A stretch of 64,000 bases of DNA from Alphaproteobacteria bacterium (GCA_005883305.1 VBAC01000001.1:1116001-1180000); one strand, 5' to 3'; positions 37,920 to 48,083 are shown, numbered from the stretch's first letter. Notes: generated by a model not told the origin, from the letters alone. Made by a program: numbers and translations.

Positions 37920-39151
37920 CGGTCCACCTCGCCGAACACGATATCCAGCGCGCCGAGGATCGCCGTCACGTCCGCCAGCATGTGGCCGCGGCTCATGAAG
38001 TCCATCGCCTGGAGGTGGGAGAAGCCGGTCGGGCGGATCTTGACCCGGTAAGGCTTGTTCGATCCGTCGGCGACGAGATAGACGCCGAACTCCCCCTTGG
38101 GGCTTTCGGTCGCGACGTAGACCTCGCCGGCGGGAACGTGGAAGCCCTCGGTGTAGAGCTTGAAGTGGTGGATCAGCGCTTCCATGGACTGCTTCATCTC
38201 GGCCCGCCTGGGGGGCACGACCTTGCGGTCGAGGCTGGCGATCGGCCCCTCGGGCATCTCGCTGAGGCACTGCTTCATGATTCGGATCGATTGCCGCACC
38301 TCCTCGACCCGGACCATGAAGCGGTCGTAGCAATCGCCGCGCGTGCCGACGGGGACGTCGAACTCCATCCGGTCGTAGACGTCGTAGGGCTGGGACTTGC
38401 GCAAGTCCCAGGGCATTCCGGCGGCGCGGATCATCGGGCCGGAGAAGCCCCAGGCCAGCGCGTCCTCCCTGGAGACCGTGGCGATATCGACGTTGCGCTG
38501 CTTGAAGATGCGGTTGTCGGCGACGAGGCTGATCGAATCCTCGAACAGGCGAGGGACGCGGGTGTCGAGCCAGTCGGCGATGTCGGTGAGGAGTTTCAGC
38601 GGCACGTCCTGGTGGACTCCGCCCGGGCGGAACCAGGCGGCGTGCATCCGAGCGCCCGAGGCCCGCTCGTAGAAATTCATGCAATCCTCGCGGATCTCGA
38701 ACAGCCACAGGTTCGGAGTCATCGCGCCGACGTCCATGACGTGCGACCCCAGGTTCAGCATGTGGTTCGAGATTCGGGTCAGCTCGGCGAAGAAGACCCG
38801 GAGGTATTGCGCGCGCAGCGGCACTTCGAGGCCGAGCAGCTTCTCGATCGCCAGCACGTAGCTGTGCTCCATGCACAGCGGCGAGCAATAATCGAGCCGG
38901 TCGAAATAGGGCAAAGCCTGGAGGTAGGTCTTGTGCTCGCACAGCTTCTCGGTGCCGCGGTGGAGCAGGCCGATATGCGGATCGACGCGCTCGATGATCT
39001 CGCCATCGAGCTCGAGAATCAGCCGGAGCACGCCGTGAGCGGCGGGATGCTGCGGGCCGAAATTGATCGTGTAGTTGGCGATGTCGGATTCGGTCGCGCC
39101 GGTGCGGGCGACTTCTTCCTCCGTCCGGTCCAGATCGGGAATCGTGCTCAT
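37916..39151 (-). CDS. nuoD: NADH-quinone oxidoreductase subunit D
   Basis: 411 residues. The 49-kDa subunit that forms the quinone-binding cavity with NuoB. Landmarks: [20 protein letters not shown] with the quinone-site His, [18 protein letters not shown], and the C-terminal DIVFGEVDR. Separate from nuoC (not fused). Followed by the AT-rich small gene, preceded by a family 2 repeat. Confidence 0.97.
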   Translation of the reverse strand: MSTIPDLDRTEEEVARTGATESDIANYTINFGPQHPAAHGVLRLILELDGEIIERVDPHIGLLHRGTEKLCEHKTYLQALPYFDRLDYCSPLCMEHSYVLAIEKLLGLEVPLRAQYLRVFFAELTRISNHMLNLGSHVMDVGAMTPNLWLFEIREDCMNFYERASGARMHAAWFRPGGVHQDVPLKLLTDIADWLDTRVPRLFEDSISLVADNRIFKQRNVDIATVSREDALAWGFSGPMIRAAGMPWDLRKSQPYDVYDRMEFDVPVGTRGDCYDRFMVRVEEVRQSIRIMKQCLSEMPEGPIASLDRKVVPPRRAEMKQSMEALIHHFKLYTEGFHVPAGEVYVATESPKGEFGVYLVADGSNKPYRVKIRPTGFSHLQAMDFMSRGHMLADVTAILGALDIVFGEVDR

Positions 39152-39162
39152 CGGGCGCCTCG

Positions 39163-39268
39163 TTCCCCGGCGAAGGCCGGGGTCCAGGAGCGCCGCAAGG
39201 CGCTGTCAGACACAATCGACGGGCGGCTCCGGCTTTCGCCGGCCTGGGCCCCGGCCTTCGCCGGGGAG
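39163..39268. repeat. Palindromic intergenic repeat, family 2
   Basis: Arms ccccggcgaaggccggggtcc and gggccccggccttcgccgggg enclose a smaller palindrome (ccggctttcgccgg). Located between nuoC and nuoD, inside the operon. Confidence 0.8.
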
Positions 39269-39284
39269 CGGCATGGAGCCGTGC

Positions 39285-40106
39285 TCATCGCGTCTTTCCC
39301 GAAGGCTCGGTCGGCGCCGGCGGGGCCTTCTTGCGCGGCGAGTGCTTCGCCGCCTGCTTGTCGGCGGGCTCGCCCGCGCCAGTCTCGGCCTTGGCGTCGG
39401 TCGTCTTCGGCGTCGGCGCCGGAGGCTCGGCCTTGGGCGCCGCGGCCTTGTTGATCTCGGCGGAGGTCAGCGGAGTCGGCGCGCCGGGCGCCTCGCCCTG
39501 CGCCTTCTCGTCGCCCGGAATGATATACTCCGCGCCTTCCCAGGGGCTCATGAAATCGAAATTGCGGAAGTCCTGGCTGAGGCTGACGGGCTCGTAGACG
39601 ACCCGCTTGGCCTCTTCGGAATAGCGAAGCTCGACGAAGCCGGTCAGCGGGAAATCCTTGCGCTGCGGATGGCCGCGGAAGCCGTAATCGGTGAGGATCC
39701 GCCTGAGGTCCCGATTGCCGGCGAAGATCACGCCGTACATGTCGAACACCTCGCGCTCGAGCCAGCCGGCGACGGGAAAGATGTCGGTCACGGTCGGCAC
39801 CGGCTGCTCCTCGTCGGTCGAGACGCGGATTCGGATGCGGTGGTTCTTGGTGACGGAGAGCAGATGATAGACGACCTCGAACCGCTCCGCGCGCTCGGGA
39901 TAATCGACGCCGGCGATCTCCATCAGCTGCTGGTAGTCGAGCGCGTCGCGCAGCATCCGCAGCACGTCCGCGATGCTCTCGCGCGCGACGTCGATCGACA
40001 CCTCGCCCACCTCGTCCTTGGCGGACAGGAAGGCGGAGCCGATCGCGGCCTTCACCGCCTCGATGATGCCGGGGCGGGGCTGACCCAAAGGTGCGGGGCT
40101 AGGCAC
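39285..40106 (-). CDS. nuoC: NADH-quinone oxidoreductase subunit C
   Basis: 273 residues. The 30-kDa subunit signature is in WLEREVFDMYGVIFAGNRDL and ILTDYGFRGHPQRKDFPLTG. The core ends near residue 195. An unusually long tail of about 75 residues follows, rich in Ala, Pro and Lys (ending KKAPPAPTEPSGKTR), probably disordered. GTG start at 40106. It lies between two palindromic repeats, so neither flank is translationally coupled. Confidence 0.95.
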   Translation of the reverse strand: MPSPAPLGQPRPGIIEAVKAAIGSAFLSAKDEVGEVSIDVARESIADVLRMLRDALDYQQLMEIAGVDYPERAERFEVVYHLLSVTKNHRIRIRVSTDEEQPVPTVTDIFPVAGWLEREVFDMYGVIFAGNRDLRRILTDYGFRGHPQRKDFPLTGFVELRYSEEAKRVVYEPVSLSQDFRNFDFMSPWEGAEYIIPGDEKAQGEAPGAPTPLTSAEINKAAAPKAEPPAPTPKTTDAKAETGAGEPADKQAAKHSPRKKAPPAPTEPSGKTR

Positions 40107-40125
40107 GAATTGCCGCTCCCCAGCC

Positions 40126-40264
40126 CGTTCGTGTCGAGCCCTTCGACGCCGCCTGCGGCGGCGCTCTGGATGAACTAAGTCGAGACACCCCTTCGAGCGC
40201 AGCCGAGTAAATCAGCCTCGGCTTCGCTCGGCCGGGTCCCTCGACTTCGCTCGGGACGAACGGA
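40126..40264. repeat. Palindromic intergenic repeat, family 3 (composite)
   Basis: gttcgtgtcgagcccttcga opens the element; internal gtcgagacaccccttcgagc and gtccctcgacttcgctcggg close it with gacgaacgg. It is longer than the other family 3 copies and carries an extra gccgcctgcggcggc hairpin. Between nuoB and nuoC. Confidence 0.7.
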
Positions 40265-40282
40265 GTTTTGTCCATCGCCATG

Positions 40283-40837
40283 CTAGCGCTCGATCGTCCC
40301 TTCGCGGCGGATCTTCCGCTGGAGCTGCATGATGCCATACAGCAGGGCCTCGGCGGTCGGCGGGCAGCCGGGGACGTAGATGTCGACCGGAACGATCCGG
40401 TCGCAGCCGCGCACCACCGAATAGCTGTAATGGTAATAGCCGCCGCCATTGGCGCAGCTGCCCATCGAGATGACGTAGCGCGGCTCGGACATCTGGTCGT
40501 AGACCCGCCTCAACGCCGGGGCCATCTTGTTGCACAAGGTGCCGGCGACGATCATCACGTCGCTCTGGCGCGGGGAGGCGCGCGGCGCGGCGCCGAACCT
40601 TTCAAGGTCGTAGCGCGGCATGTTCACGTGGATCATCTCGACTGCGCAGCAGGCGAGGCCGAAGGTCATCCACCATAAGCTACCGGTCCGCGCCCATGTG
40701 AACAGGTCCTCGGTCGAGGTGACGAGGAAGCCCTTGTCGCTGACTTCGGACTGGATCTGGCCGAAAATGTAGGGATCGGGCTGCTGGAGATCGGCGGGGC
40801 GCGGATTCTCGTCGCGGGGATCGAGGATCACTCCCAT
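40283..40837 (-). CDS. nuoB: NADH-quinone oxidoreductase subunit B
   Basis: 184 residues. Holds the terminal cluster N2. The ligands are [11 protein letters not shown] (adjacent cysteines), [13 protein letters not shown] and [12 protein letters not shown]. Length is normal. The start overlaps the nuoA stop by ten bases. Confidence 0.97.
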   Translation of the reverse strand: MGVILDPRDENPRPADLQQPDPYIFGQIQSEVSDKGFLVTSTEDLFTWARTGSLWWMTFGLACCAVEMIHVNMPRYDLERFGAAPRASPRQSDVMIVAGTLCNKMAPALRRVYDQMSEPRYVISMGSCANGGGYYHYSYSVVRGCDRIVPVDIYVPGCPPTAEALLYGIMQLQRKIRREGTIER

Positions 40838-41205
40838 TCGAGCGCTCCCTTCTTCCAGGCGTAGGCGAAGCCGAGGGCAAGCTCGACCAGGAAGATCATC
40901 ATCGCGAACCAGGCGGCCCAGCCGGCGGTGAACACGCTGACCGCCCAGGGAAAGAGGAACGCGGCTTCGATGTCGAACACGATGAACAGGATCGCGACGA
41001 GGTAGAAGCGCACGTCGAACTGAGCGCGGCTGTCCTCGAACGCGGGGAAGCCGCATTCATATTCGGTCAGCTTGTCCGGATAGGGATTGCTGGCGCCGGT
41101 CAGCTTCGCGACGATCATCGGCAGCACGACGAAGGCCAGGCTGAGGCCCAGCGCGACTCCGAGGAACATGAGGATCGGCAGATAATCGGCGGCGACGGAC
41201 GCCAT
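40828..41205 (-). CDS. nuoA: NADH-quinone oxidoreductase subunit A
   Basis: 125 residues, three transmembrane helices. Landmark [20 protein letters not shown] carries the conserved Cys-containing loop near the quinone channel. First gene of the operon. 168 bases separate it from the next gene upstream, including a candidate promoter and a family 1 repeat. Confidence 0.97.
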   Translation of the reverse strand: MASVAADYLPILMFLGVALGLSLAFVVLPMIVAKLTGASNPYPDKLTEYECGFPAFEDSRAQFDVRFYLVAILFIVFDIEAAFLFPWAVSVFTAGWAAWFAMMIFLVELALGFAYAWKKGALEWE

Positions 41206-41237
41206 TGCGAGACTCCGGAAACCCAGGAATTGCCGCG

Positions 41238-41266
41238 GCTTTAGGACCGCTCCACTCTAGTGGCAA
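41238..41266 (-). promoter_or_regulatory. Candidate promoter of the nuo operon
   Basis: On the minus strand TTGCCA (41261-41266) and TAAAGC (41238-41243) are 17 bases apart, about 30 bases upstream of nuoA. The -10 is poor, so this is only the best candidate in the space between the repeat and nuoA. Confidence 0.3.
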
Positions 41267-41279
41267 GGCTTTGGAACGC

Positions 41280-41364
41280 CGTCATTGCGAGCGTAGCGAA
41301 GCAATCCAGTTCGGTCTCCGAGGCCGGCTGGATTGCTTCGTCGCTTCGCTCCTCGCAATGACGA
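41280..41364. repeat. Palindromic intergenic repeat, family 1
   Basis: Arms gtcattgcgagcgtagcgaa gcaatccag and ctggattgcttcgtcgcttc gctcctcgcaatgac. It lies between suhB-like and nuoA, upstream of the nuo promoter region, and may end transcription of the upstream gene. Confidence 0.85.
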
Positions 41365-41373
41365 GGGAAGCGA

Positions 41374-42192
41374 TCAGCGCAGCGCCGTTGCGACGAGCTT
41401 GTGCAGCTTGGAGTGGAGCTGGTCGTTGGCGGCCAGGATCTGGCCGTTGGCCACGCCCGCCTCGCCGCCGCGGAAATCGGTGACGAAGCCGCCCGCCTCG
41501 CGCACCAGGACGATTCCCGCGGCGATATCCCAGAGCTGGAGGTCTTCCTCCCAGAAGCCGTCGAAGCGCCCCGCGGCGACCCAGGCGAGATCCAGCGCCG
41601 CCGAGCCGAAGCGGCGGATTCCGGCGACCTCGGGCGAGACGGCGTTCAGGATCCGGTCGAAGCGCGGCAGATCGCCATGCGCCTTGTAGGGGATGCCGGT
41701 GGCGATCAGGCTTTCGCTGAGGTCACGCCGCGCGGAAACGCGCAGGCGCCGCTCGTTGAGCCAGGCGCCCCTTCCCTTCTCGGCCCAGAAGCTCTCGTCG
41801 GTCAGCGGATTGTAGACCAGCCCCTGGGTGATCTCGCCCCAGCCCTTCCCGCCGGGCTTCGGCTCCTGCACCGCGATCGAGATGGCGAAATGGGGGATGG
41901 AGTGGAGGAAGTTGGACGTGCCGTCGATGGGATCGACGATGAAGCGCGGCTTCGTCGGATCGCCCTCGCGCGCTCCGCCCTCCTCGAGCAGTAGCCCCCA
42001 ATCGGGGCGCGCGTGGCGAAGCTCCTCGACCACCGTCGTTTCCGCCTGCTTGTCGGCCATCGAAACGAAGTCGGCCGGCCCCTTGCGGCTGACCTGCAGC
42101 TGCTCGACCTCGTTGAAGTCGCGCCTGAGCCGCGGCGCCGCCTTGCGCGCGGCGCGGGTCATGACGGTGATGAGGCCTGAATGGGATACCAA
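41374..42192 (-). CDS. suhB: Inositol monophosphatase family protein (SuhB-like)
   Basis: 272 residues. Metal-dependent sugar phosphatase fold. Metal and substrate residues are visible in LLLEEGG, FIVDPIDGTSNFLH and LWDIAAGIVLVREAGG. In bacteria SuhB acts as inositol-1-phosphatase and can join the NusA/NusG rRNA antitermination complex. TTG start at 42192 with AAGGAG upstream gives the usual VSHSGLI beginning. Confidence 0.9.
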   Translation of the reverse strand: MVSHSGLITVMTRAARKAAPRLRRDFNEVEQLQVSRKGPADFVSMADKQAETTVVEELRHARPDWGLLLEEGGAREGDPTKPRFIVDPIDGTSNFLHSIPHFAISIAVQEPKPGGKGWGEITQGLVYNPLTDESFWAEKGRGAWLNERRLRVSARRDLSESLIATGIPYKAHGDLPRFDRILNAVSPEVAGIRRFGSAALDLAWVAAGRFDGFWEEDLQLWDIAAGIVLVREAGGFVTDFRGGEAGVANGQILAANDQLHSKLHKLVATALR

Positions 42193-42205
42193 TTCAACGC
42201 TCCTT

Positions 42206-42327
42206 CTCCCCTCTCCCGTTCAGGGAGAGGGCGGGGCCCAAAGCGTCAGCTTTGGGAGGGTGAGGGCAAGAGCCCTGCCCTCACCCTGGCGCTTCGCGCC
42301 TGTCCCTCTCCCTGAACGGGAGAGGGG
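42206..42327. repeat. Long inverted repeat, family 4
   Basis: Outer arms ctcccctctcccgttcaggg agagg and ccctctccctgaacgggaga gggg are nearly perfect complements. Inner hairpins include cccaaagcgtcagctttggg. It lies between efp and the suhB-like gene on the same strand. Shorter relatives occur at 58483-58523 and 58882-58922. Confidence 0.85.
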
Positions 42328-42328
42328 T

Positions 42329-42892
42329 TTAGTCGGCCCTACGGACGTAGGTCTGCTCGTACACGTCCACCACGATCCGCGTGCCGCTCGAAATGTGCGG
42401 CGGCACCATCACGCGAACGCCGTTGTCCAGGACGGCGGGCTTGTAGCTGGATGAGGCCGTCTGGCCCTTCACCACGGCGTCGGCCTCGACGATCACTGCC
42501 TCGATCGTGTCGGGAAGCTGAACGCTGATCGGGCGCTCGTTGTAGAGCTCCATGACCACGTCCATCCCGTCCTGCAGGAAGGCGGCGGCGTCGCCCAGGA
42601 TGCCGGCATCGAGCGTCACCTGCTCGTAATTGTCCTTGTCCATGAAGGTCAGCGCGTCGCCATCCTTGAACAGGAACTGGAAGTCCTTGGTGTCGAGCCG
42701 GACGCGCTCCACCGTCTCCGCCGAGCGGAAGCGGACGTTGTTCTTGCGGCCGTCGATGAGGTTCTTCATCTCGACCTGCATATAGGCGCCGCCCTTGCCG
42801 GGCTGGGTGTGCTGGATCTTCACCGCGCGCCAGATGCCGCCTTCATATTCGATGATGTTGCCGGGACGAATGTCCACGCCGCTGATCTTCAT
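42329..42892 (-). CDS. efp: Elongation factor P
   Basis: 187 residues, three beta-barrel domains. Relieves ribosome stalling at proline stretches. The domain I loop reads TQPGKGGAY, with the lysine that is modified in many bacteria. The C-terminal [18 protein letters not shown] and TYVRRAD are typical. The modifying enzymes are not in the window. Confidence 0.96.
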   Translation of the reverse strand: MKISGVDIRPGNIIEYEGGIWRAVKIQHTQPGKGGAYMQVEMKNLIDGRKNNVRFRSAETVERVRLDTKDFQFLFKDGDALTFMDKDNYEQVTLDAGILGDAAAFLQDGMDVVMELYNERPISVQLPDTIEAVIVEADAVVKGQTASSSYKPAVLDNGVRVMVPPHISSGTRIVVDVYEQTYVRRAD

Positions 42893-42929
42893 GGGGTGCT
42901 CGCTGCTCTGTCAGGATTTAGCGGGCGCC

Positions 42930-43547
42930 TTAGCGGGGGGAGCCGCGCCCGGCAAGCAATGGGTAGGGATTGACCGCAGTCCCCTGCCACCAGCGGTCGG
43001 CCGGCCCCATGCGGTTGACCGCGAAATGGAGGTGCGGGCCCGCGGGATCCGCGTTGCCGGTGCTCCCGACCGTTCCGACCGGATCGCCGCGGCGCACAGC
43101 CTGGCCCTCGTGGAGGCCCGGCGCATAGGCGTCGAGATGGGCGTAATAATAGCTCCACTGCCGATCGGCCGAGCGGACGTAGACGGTGATCCCGCCGCCG
43201 CCGCGACTGAAGAACAGTTTCTCCACGACGCCGTCGGCCGCCGCGACGGCCGCCGCGACGACCGGCGTGCCGCGCGGGGCCATGATGTCGATCGCGTCGT
43301 GGATCCGGGCGCCGCCCGCGCGGGCCTGAGTATAGGTGTCCGTGAGCTGGATTGCGCGCACTCCGGTTACGGGGATGGCGAGGCCCGAGGGGGCGATGAC
43401 CGGCGCCTGCGCTGCCGCAACCGGCAAAGGGACGACCGCCTCGCGTGGCGCCTCCGGCACCGGCGCGGAGAGGAAGATCATGCTGCCGAAGAACAGGATC
43501 ATTCCGGCAGTGATAAGGACAAGCAGGCCGAGCACCAGTCTTTGCAT
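42930..43547 (-). CDS. M23 family metallopeptidase (membrane-anchored LytM domain)
   Basis: 205 residues. An N-terminal anchor helix (about 4-27) and a short Ala/Pro linker precede a LytM domain. Zinc ligands are in IHDAIDIMAP (HxxxD) and GPHLHFAVNR (HxH), so it is probably an active peptidoglycan endopeptidase rather than an EnvC-like activator. It ends 37 bases before efp. Confidence 0.9.
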   Translation of the reverse strand: MQRLVLGLLVLITAGMILFFGSMIFLSAPVPEAPREAVVPLPVAAAQAPVIAPSGLAIPVTGVRAIQLTDTYTQARAGGARIHDAIDIMAPRGTPVVAAAVAAADGVVEKLFFSRGGGGITVYVRSADRQWSYYYAHLDAYAPGLHEGQAVRRGDPVGTVGSTGNADPAGPHLHFAVNRMGPADRWWQGTAVNPYPLLAGRGSPR

Positions 43548-43588
43548 GGATCAGGAAACCTGTTTCGCCCCCGCATCGTTCCCGCTTC

Positions 43589-44329
43589 ATGACGACGGCG
43601 CGGATCCGGATCGGCTGCTCGGGCTGGAATTACCGGCACTGGCGCGCGCTCTTCTACCCGAAGGGCCTGCCGCAAAAGCGCTGGTTCGCCTTCTATGCCG
43701 AGCATTTCGACACGGTGGAGATCAACAACAGCTTCTACCGGCTGCCGACCGCGGAGACGTTCGCGAAATGGCGGGACCAGGCGCCGCCGGGCTTCTGCTA
43801 CGCGGTCAAGGCCAACCGCTTCCTCACCCAGGCCAAGAAGCTCAAGGATTGCGAGGAGCCGCTGAAGCGGATGATGCCGCCCTTCCGGGCGCTGGGCGAC
43901 CGGCTCGGCCCGATCCTCTATCAGCTCCCGCCGAGCCTCAGGATCAACCTCGAGCGCCTGGAAAGCTTCCTTAGGATCGCTCCCAGGGACGTGACCAACG
44001 TCTTCGAGTTTCGCGACAGGAGCTGGTACGTCTCCGAGACGCTCGAGCTGCTGGAGCGCCACGGCGCCTCTTTCTGCGTCCACGACATGGCCGGATCGGC
44101 TTGCGAGCGCGCGGCCGTGGGGCCCATCGCCTATGTCCGCTTCCACGGCGGCGCGGGGAAATATTGGGGCCGCTATTCCGACGAGGCCTTGCTCTCATGG
44201 ACCGACTGGATCGTCGCCGAGGCGCGCGCTGGGCGGCCGGTCTGGTGCTATTTCAACAACGACATCGGCGCAGACGCCATCCACGATGCGCAGACGCTGA
44301 AGGCTATGGTGGCCCAGGCGATGCGCTAG
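43589..44329 (+). CDS. DUF72 family protein
   Basis: 246 residues, TIM-barrel-like. Typical stretches are IGCSGWNYRHWRALFYP, YAEHFDTVEINNSFYRLP and VFEFRDRSWY. The biochemical role of DUF72 is not established. The stop overlaps the convergent thiE stop by four bases. Divergent from the M23 peptidase gene. Confidence 0.92.
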   Translation: MTTARIRIGCSGWNYRHWRALFYPKGLPQKRWFAFYAEHFDTVEINNSFYRLPTAETFAKWRDQAPPGFCYAVKANRFLTQAKKLKDCEEPLKRMMPPFRALGDRLGPILYQLPPSLRINLERLESFLRIAPRDVTNVFEFRDRSWYVSETLELLERHGASFCVHDMAGSACERAAVGPIAYVRFHGGAGKYWGRYSDEALLSWTDWIVAEARAGRPVWCYFNNDIGADAIHDAQTLKAMVAQAMR

Positions 44330-44994
44330 GACCGCAAAACGCTCTCGAACGCCTTCACGGCCGCGGCCGGACCCTCAGAGTGGTCCCACACGGCGCTGCA
44401 CACGGCGAGGAAGTCGGCGCCGGCGGCGACCAGCCCGCCGCCATTGGCCGGCGTGATCCCGCCGATGGCGACGCAAGGGATTTCGAAGATCGCCGACCAC
44501 CAAGAGAGGATCGAGGGATCGGGCCGGTGGCGCGTTTCCTTGGTCCCGGTGGGGAAGAAGGCGCCGAAGGCGACATAGTCGGCGCCCGCCTCGCCCGCCT
44601 CCATCGCCAGGTGGCGGCTGTCGTGGCAGGTGACTCCGATCTGCGCCGACGGACCGAGCAGGGCGCGTGCCTCGCGCGGATCGCCGTCGCCCCGGCCGAG
44701 ATGAACGCCGTCCGCCCCCAGCCGCTTCGCCAGCCCCATGTCGTCGTTGACGATGAAGGCGACGTCGCGCTCGGCGCACAGGCGCTGGAGCGGCTCGGCG
44801 AGCCGCGCCGCCTCGTGCTGGTCGACTCCCTTCACCCGAAACTGGAAAGCGGCGAGCGCACCGGCGTCGAGCGCCCCTGCAAGCCGATCCGGAAACGCGC
44901 CGCCCACGTCGAGCGGCGAGACCAGATAGAGCTGGCAGGGATTGCGCCGCTCGGGCGGCTGGAAAAGCGGCTTGTCGTCCGGTTCGTCGTTCAT
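44326..44994 (-). CDS. thiE: Thiamine phosphate synthase
   Basis: 222 residues. Joins the thiazole and HMP moieties to thiamine phosphate. ThiE-fold landmarks: FQFRVKGVDQHEAARLAEPL, FIVNDDMGLAKRLGADGVHL, GVTCHDSRHLAMEAGEAGAD, FGAFFPTGTKE and AIGGITPANGG. The pyrophosphate loop is a variant (PTGTKE). ATG 44994 preferred over 45030, which would overlap the divergent gene. No riboswitch fits in the 35-base gap. Confidence 0.88.
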   Translation of the reverse strand: MNDEPDDKPLFQPPERRNPCQLYLVSPLDVGGAFPDRLAGALDAGALAAFQFRVKGVDQHEAARLAEPLQRLCAERDVAFIVNDDMGLAKRLGADGVHLGRGDGDPREARALLGPSAQIGVTCHDSRHLAMEAGEAGADYVAFGAFFPTGTKETRHRPDPSILSWWSAIFEIPCVAIGGITPANGGGLVAAGADFLAVCSAVWDHSEGPAAAVKAFESVLRS

Positions 44995-45029
44995 GGGCGG
45001 CTCATTAGCGGAGCGGCAGGCGTGGGCCA

Positions 45030-45398
45030 ATGAGACGCCCGATCTTTCTCGCCGCTGCCTTGCTCGCCGCCTGCGCGACCGTACCGCCCGCCGCGGCGGG
45101 TCCCGTCGCCGGCCTGGGCCAGGTGGCCAGCGTCGAGGGAATTCGAATCCGCCCGCTACGGGTGATCGAGGACAGCCGCTGTCCGGCCAACGCGAACTGC
45201 GTCTGGGCGGGGCGGCTTGTCCTTCGCGCCGAGGTCCAAAGCCGCGGGCGAAGCGAGACTCGCGACCTGACCCTCGGCGTTCCGATCGATGTGGAGGCCG
45301 GCCGCCTCACCCTCGCGGCCGCGGAGCCGAATCGCATCGCCGGCCGCGAGGCCGATCCCGCCGCCTACCGGTTCACCTTCTCGGTCGAGGCGCGATAA
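45030..45398 (+). CDS. Putative lipoprotein with DSRCPANANCVWAG motif
   Basis: 122 residues. The N-terminus MRRPIFLAAALLAAC ends in a lipobox cysteine (C15), so it should be a lipoprotein. The mature part contains EDSRCPANANCVWAGR, a motif common in small exported proteins of unknown function; its two cysteines probably pair. The last 34 bases overlap the end of the convergent aldolase gene. Confidence 0.75.
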   Translation: MRRPIFLAAALLAACATVPPAAAGPVAGLGQVASVEGIRIRPLRVIEDSRCPANANCVWAGRLVLRAEVQSRGRSETRDLTLGVPIDVEAGRLTLAAAEPNRIAGREADPAAYRFTFSVEAR

Positions 45399-46258
45399 AT
45401 TTCGTCGATCGCTGTCCCGAGCGCGCGATCGAATTCCTCGTCGCTCATTGCGTGGCGCAGATCCTCGAGCAGGGCGCGGCTGAAGCTGGCGATCATGCCG
45501 CGATTCTTCGCCAGCTCGGCGCAGGCGTCACCGCGGCTGTAGCCCCCCGAAAGCGCGACCACGCGAAGCACGCGCGGATGATCGACGAGCGGGCCGAACA
45601 GGCCCGGCTCGACCGGCAGCGAGAGCTTAAGCATCACGCGCTCGTCGCCGGGCATGGCATCGAGCGCCCTGGTCAGCTCGTCGAGCAGGATCCGGTCCGC
45701 CTCGGCGCGCTCGGGGCTCTTGATGTTGACCTCGGGCTCGATGATCGGGACGAGCCCCGCGTCCAGCACCTGCCGGGCGACTTCGAACTGCTGCGCGACG
45801 ATCGCGGCGATGCCTTCACGGTCGCCGAGGTTGATGACCGAGCGCTCCTTGGTACCGAACACGCCGAGCCCCTTCGCGCGGGCGAGCAGCGCGCCCAACT
45901 CGGGCATCGGCTTCATCAGCTGGACGCCGTTCTCCTCGGCCTCGAGGCCCTTGTCGATCTTGATGAAGGGCACGACTCCGCGCTCGTTCAGGACCTCCGG
46001 AACCGGCTTCCCGTCGATTTGCCCGTCCATCGTCCGCTCGAACAGGATCGCGCCGATCACCTTGTCGCCGGTGAAGGCGGGCGAGGTGATGATCCGCGCG
46101 CGCATCTCGTGGATCAGGCCGAACATCTCCTCGTCGTTCGCGTAAGCGTCTTCCTCGATGCCGTAGCCCTTCAGCGCCTTCGGCGTCGAGCCGCCGCTCT
46201 GGTCGAGCGCGGCGATGAAGCCCTTGCCGTTTTCCATCTGCGCCTTGGGGTCGTGCAT
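45365..46258 (-). CDS. Class I fructose-bisphosphate aldolase
   Basis: 297 residues. Cleaves fructose-1,6-bisphosphate through a Schiff base, without metal. Landmarks: GFIAALDQSGGSTPKAL near the N-terminus, VVPFIKIDKG with a catalytic-site lysine, PIIEPEVNI and MLKLSLPVEPG with the Schiff-base Lys, and SGGYSRGDAC. ATG 46258 has AAGGACTC upstream. It forms a central-carbon block with pgk, gap and tkt, interrupted by one opposite-strand gene. Confidence 0.93.
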   Translation of the reverse strand: MHDPKAQMENGKGFIAALDQSGGSTPKALKGYGIEEDAYANDEEMFGLIHEMRARIITSPAFTGDKVIGAILFERTMDGQIDGKPVPEVLNERGVVPFIKIDKGLEAEENGVQLMKPMPELGALLARAKGLGVFGTKERSVINLGDREGIAAIVAQQFEVARQVLDAGLVPIIEPEVNIKSPERAEADRILLDELTRALDAMPGDERVMLKLSLPVEPGLFGPLVDHPRVLRVVALSGGYSRGDACAELAKNRGMIASFSRALLEDLRHAMSDEEFDRALGTAIDEIYRASTEKVNR

Positions 46259-46389
46259 CTGTGAGTCCTTAGTCCTGGCTGTTGCGGTTCGGCGCGCCTC
46301 CTATCGCAGCGCCGCGCGCGGCACAAATGCTTGACTTGGCCGGAGCCCTCCGCGACCAACCGGACATTGCCGGGAAGGGGGCCAGGCTC

Positions 46390-46878
46390 ATGAAAAGACT
46401 GCTCGGATCGATGCTGTGCGCACTGCTTCTCGCTGCCGCGACCCCGGGAAGCACGCCGGCGGTCGGCCGCGAGGCGCCGGATTTCCAGATGACTTTGATG
46501 GACGGAAGCCGGGTCCGCCTTTCCGATCTGCGCGGCCAGGTCGTCGTGCTCAATTTCTGGGCGACGTGGTGCGTGCCCTGCCGCACGGAGTTGCCGCTGC
46601 TCGACCGCTACTACCGGGCACGCCGCGACGCGGGGCTTCGCGTGTTCGCGGTGACCACCGAGGGGTCGGTTCCGCGCTACCGCCTGCACGCATTGTTCGC
46701 GGCGATGGCCATTCCCTCGGTGCGCACGATCCGCGGGCCCTACGGCACGCTGGAGGGGCTGCCGACCAACTTCGTCATCGATCGCTCGGGGCGCGTTCGC
46801 TACGCCAGCTCGGGCGCGTTCAATCTCGATCAGCTCAACCAGGTGCTGATCCCGTTGCTCAACGAACCCGCGCCCTAA
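46390..46878 (+). CDS. TlpA-like thioredoxin-fold protein
   Basis: 162 residues. An N-terminal signal/anchor (1-22) is followed by a thioredoxin fold with the redox pair in [32 protein letters not shown] contains the cis-proline region. Probably periplasmic, reducing disulfides, for example in cytochrome c maturation. ATG 46390 chosen for its signal peptide. Stop overlaps the convergent pgk stop by four bases. Confidence 0.9.
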   Translation: MKRLLGSMLCALLLAAATPGSTPAVGREAPDFQMTLMDGSRVRLSDLRGQVVVLNFWATWCVPCRTELPLLDRYYRARRDAGLRVFAVTTEGSVPRYRLHALFAAMAIPSVRTIRGPYGTLEGLPTNFVIDRSGRVRYASSGAFNLDQLNQVLIPLLNEPAP

Positions 46879-48065
46879 CGCATCAGGGCGGCGACTCCCG
46901 GCAGCTCCTTTCCTTCCATCCATTCGAGGAAAGCGCCGCCGGCGGTGGAGACGAAGGTGAAGTCGTCGGCCACGCCGGCCTGGTTGAGCGCCGCGACGGT
47001 GTCGCCGCCCCCGGCGACCGATACGAGGCTGCCCTCCTGCGTCAGCGCCGCGGCGGTTCGGGCGAGCGCGACGGTCGCGGCATCGAAGGGCGGAGTCTCG
47101 AACGCGCCGAGGGGGCCGTTCCAGACCAGAGTGCGGCAGGTCTTGAGCGCGTCCGCCAGCGCCTCGACCGCGGCGGGGCCGATATCGAGGATCATCTCGT
47201 CCGCGGCGACCTCGTGCACGTTGCAGGTGCGCAGGCTCGGCGGATTGGCGGCGAATTCGGTGGCGACGACGACGTCATAGGGAAGATGGACGGTGCAGCT
47301 CGCCCGTTCCGCGGCCTCGAAAATCTCCTCGGCCGTTCCGGTCAAATCGTGCTCGCACAGGCTCTTGCCGACGGCCACGCCGCGCGCGGCGAGGAAGGTG
47401 TTGGCCATGCCGCCGCCGATGATCAGATGATCGACCCTGGCGACGAGATGCCTCAGCACGTCGAGCTTGGTCGAGACTTTCGCCCCGCCGACCACCGCCG
47501 CAACCGGCCGCTCGGGGTTGCCCAGCGCCTTCTCCAGCGCTTTCAGCTCCTTCTCCATGGAGCGGCCGGCATAAGCCGGGAGCGCATGCGCCAGCCCTTC
47601 CGTGGAGGCGTGGGCGCGGTGGGCCGCCGAGAAGGCATCGTTGACATAGAGATCGCCGAGCGCCGCGAAACGCTGCACGACCGCCGGGTCGTTCCTCTCC
47701 TCGCCGCCGAAGAAGCGCGTATTTTCCAGCAGGGCGACGTCGCCCGGCTGAAGCATCGCCACCGCTGCCGCAGCGCCTTCCCAGTCGATGTAGCGGACCG
47801 GCCGGCCGAGCACCTCCTGGAAGGCCCGGGTCACCAGCGCCGTCGAATATTCGGGCGCCGGCACCTTCGGCCGGCCGATATGAGCCAGGACGAGGACGAT
47901 CGCGCCCTTGTCGGCGAGCTCGGCTATTGTCGGAACCGCGGCTCGGAGCCGCGTGTCGTCGGTGACCTCACCGCCGGCCATCGGTGCGTTGAGGTCCTCG
48001 CGGACCAGCACCCGCTTGCCGGCCACGTCGCCGAGATCGTCGAGGGTGCGGAAGTCAGGCATCAT
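46875..48065 (-). CDS. pgk: Phosphoglycerate kinase
   Basis: 396 residues. Transfers phosphate between 1,3-bisphosphoglycerate and ADP. Landmarks: [49 protein letters not shown] and [13 protein letters not shown]. Length is normal. Downstream of gap on the same strand, with a family 3 repeat in the 162-base gap. Confidence 0.97.
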   Translation of the reverse strand: MMPDFRTLDDLGDVAGKRVLVREDLNAPMAGGEVTDDTRLRAAVPTIAELADKGAIVLVLAHIGRPKVPAPEYSTALVTRAFQEVLGRPVRYIDWEGAAAAVAMLQPGDVALLENTRFFGGEERNDPAVVQRFAALGDLYVNDAFSAAHRAHASTEGLAHALPAYAGRSMEKELKALEKALGNPERPVAAVVGGAKVSTKLDVLRHLVARVDHLIIGGGMANTFLAARGVAVGKSLCEHDLTGTAEEIFEAAERASCTVHLPYDVVVATEFAANPPSLRTCNVHEVAADEMILDIGPAAVEALADALKTCRTLVWNGPLGAFETPPFDAATVALARTAAALTQEGSLVSVAGGGDTVAALNQAGVADDFTFVSTAGGAFLEWMEGKELPGVAALMR

Positions 48066-48083
48066 CCGACCTCGATCTGATCC

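Noticed and set aside
44995-45029. TPP riboswitch in front of thiE
   Set aside because: The gap to the divergent gene is only 35 bases, too short for the aptamer.
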